Positions 61,763-61,940 of a DNA stretch of 61,940 nucleotides are shown here, one piece after another (position 1 is the first letter of the stretch; every line of letters starts with the position of its first letter). Source of the DNA: an archaeon UBA583 (GTDB taxonomy: Archaea > Nanobdellota > Nanobdellia > Woesearchaeales > UBA583); assembly GCA_002506365.1 (NCBI GenBank), contig DAXK01000036.1:1-61940 (forward strand), in the 5' to 3' direction. A program made the position numbers and the translations under genes. The notes below the pieces were generated by a model. The model was not told the DNA's origin and did no database searches. It saw only the letters and a program-made list of their open reading frames with translations.

Positions 61763-61940
61763 AATTATGTATAAAATTAATGATTTTTAAGTTTTTGTCA
61801 ATAAATTTAGAGTAATAAAGTCTAAATAAATATAATTTTTAAATTAATTTGTAATAATTTTGTAGAAATTAAGTAAATAGTAAAATTTTCAGTTTGTTTT
61901 AATGAATAATTTAAGAAATATAATTGAGTTCTATACAATG

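Overview
The window looks like chromosomal DNA of a small-genome, very AT-rich archaeon. My best guess is a DPANN lineage of the Woesearchaeota/Pacearchaeota (Nanobdellota) type. Archaeal markers are aIF1A, aIF5A with its hypusine-site lysine, ribosomal proteins eL40 and archaeal-type uS2, an archaeal SepF, a PhoU fused to an AbrB-like domain, archaeal AMP phosphorylase, tRNA genes without encoded CCA, and TATA boxes about 25-32 bp before start codons. Mixed in are genes of bacterial type: full-length AspRS with the GAD insertion, RsuA/RluB-like pseudouridine synthase, stand-alone RibF-type riboflavin kinase, Cmk and YaaA. This mixture is common in DPANN archaea.

Layout. 1-3007: a truncated surface protein, an AI-2E-type permease, aIF1A and a small membrane protein. 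3008-4916: 1.9 kb without a credible protein gene but packed with long inverted repeats, a pseudoknot-compatible element and a GC-rich multi-branched fold; this is the strongest candidate for undescribed RNA genes. 4917-11265: a class I RNR operon (nrdA-nrdB) and a class III operon (nrdD-nrdG), all on the minus strand. 11688-18854: tRNA-Ile and tRNA-Asn, TraB-like, NUDIX, lipoprotein, Dus, a phage-like metallophosphoesterase and PhoU. 19000-29278: a 1060-residue lectin-like surface protein, Cmk, aIF5A-eL40, SepF, RNase Z, SppA, tRNA-Pro, uS2 and AMP phosphorylase. 29483-41972: tRNA-Gln, Yip1-like, Tmk, GlyA, riboflavin kinase, DUF368/PopT, an orphan substrate-binding protein, PyrG with a CARF-like partner, YaaA and a Ser/Gly-linker surface protein. 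42094-61940: a 1280-residue repetitive secreted protein, ValRS, pseudouridine synthase, AspRS, a HEPN/DUF5677-like protein, a sugar-kinase-like protein, a paralogous pair of membrane coiled-coil proteins, a formyltransferase-like protein, a second NUDIX and a HAD phosphatase.

The dominant function is nucleotide supply: oxygen-dependent and oxygen-independent ribonucleotide reduction, CTP synthase, CMP and dTMP kinases, serine hydroxymethyltransferase and AMP phosphorylase. The second theme is translation and RNA maturation. The third is a set of secreted or membrane-anchored proteins typical of a host-associated cell envelope.

The most interesting signals are regulatory or RNA-level. (1) The tandem structured RNAs at 3.1-4.8 kb. 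(2) An almost identical upstream architecture at both RNR operons: paired NrdR-box-like palindromes 33 bp apart, a shared dyad and a BRE/TATA at the same spacing. (3) An RNase Z leader in which a 28-codon upstream ORF repeats the first six codons of the gene, overlaps the real start as TAATG, and carries a segment able to pair with either copy. (4) A diverged duplicate of the pyrG 3' end interrupted by a 57-nt twin-hairpin insert. (5) A perfect 25-bp palindrome ending one base before the ATG of the lectin-like surface protein. All functional calls come from reading motifs by eye; no database search was run.
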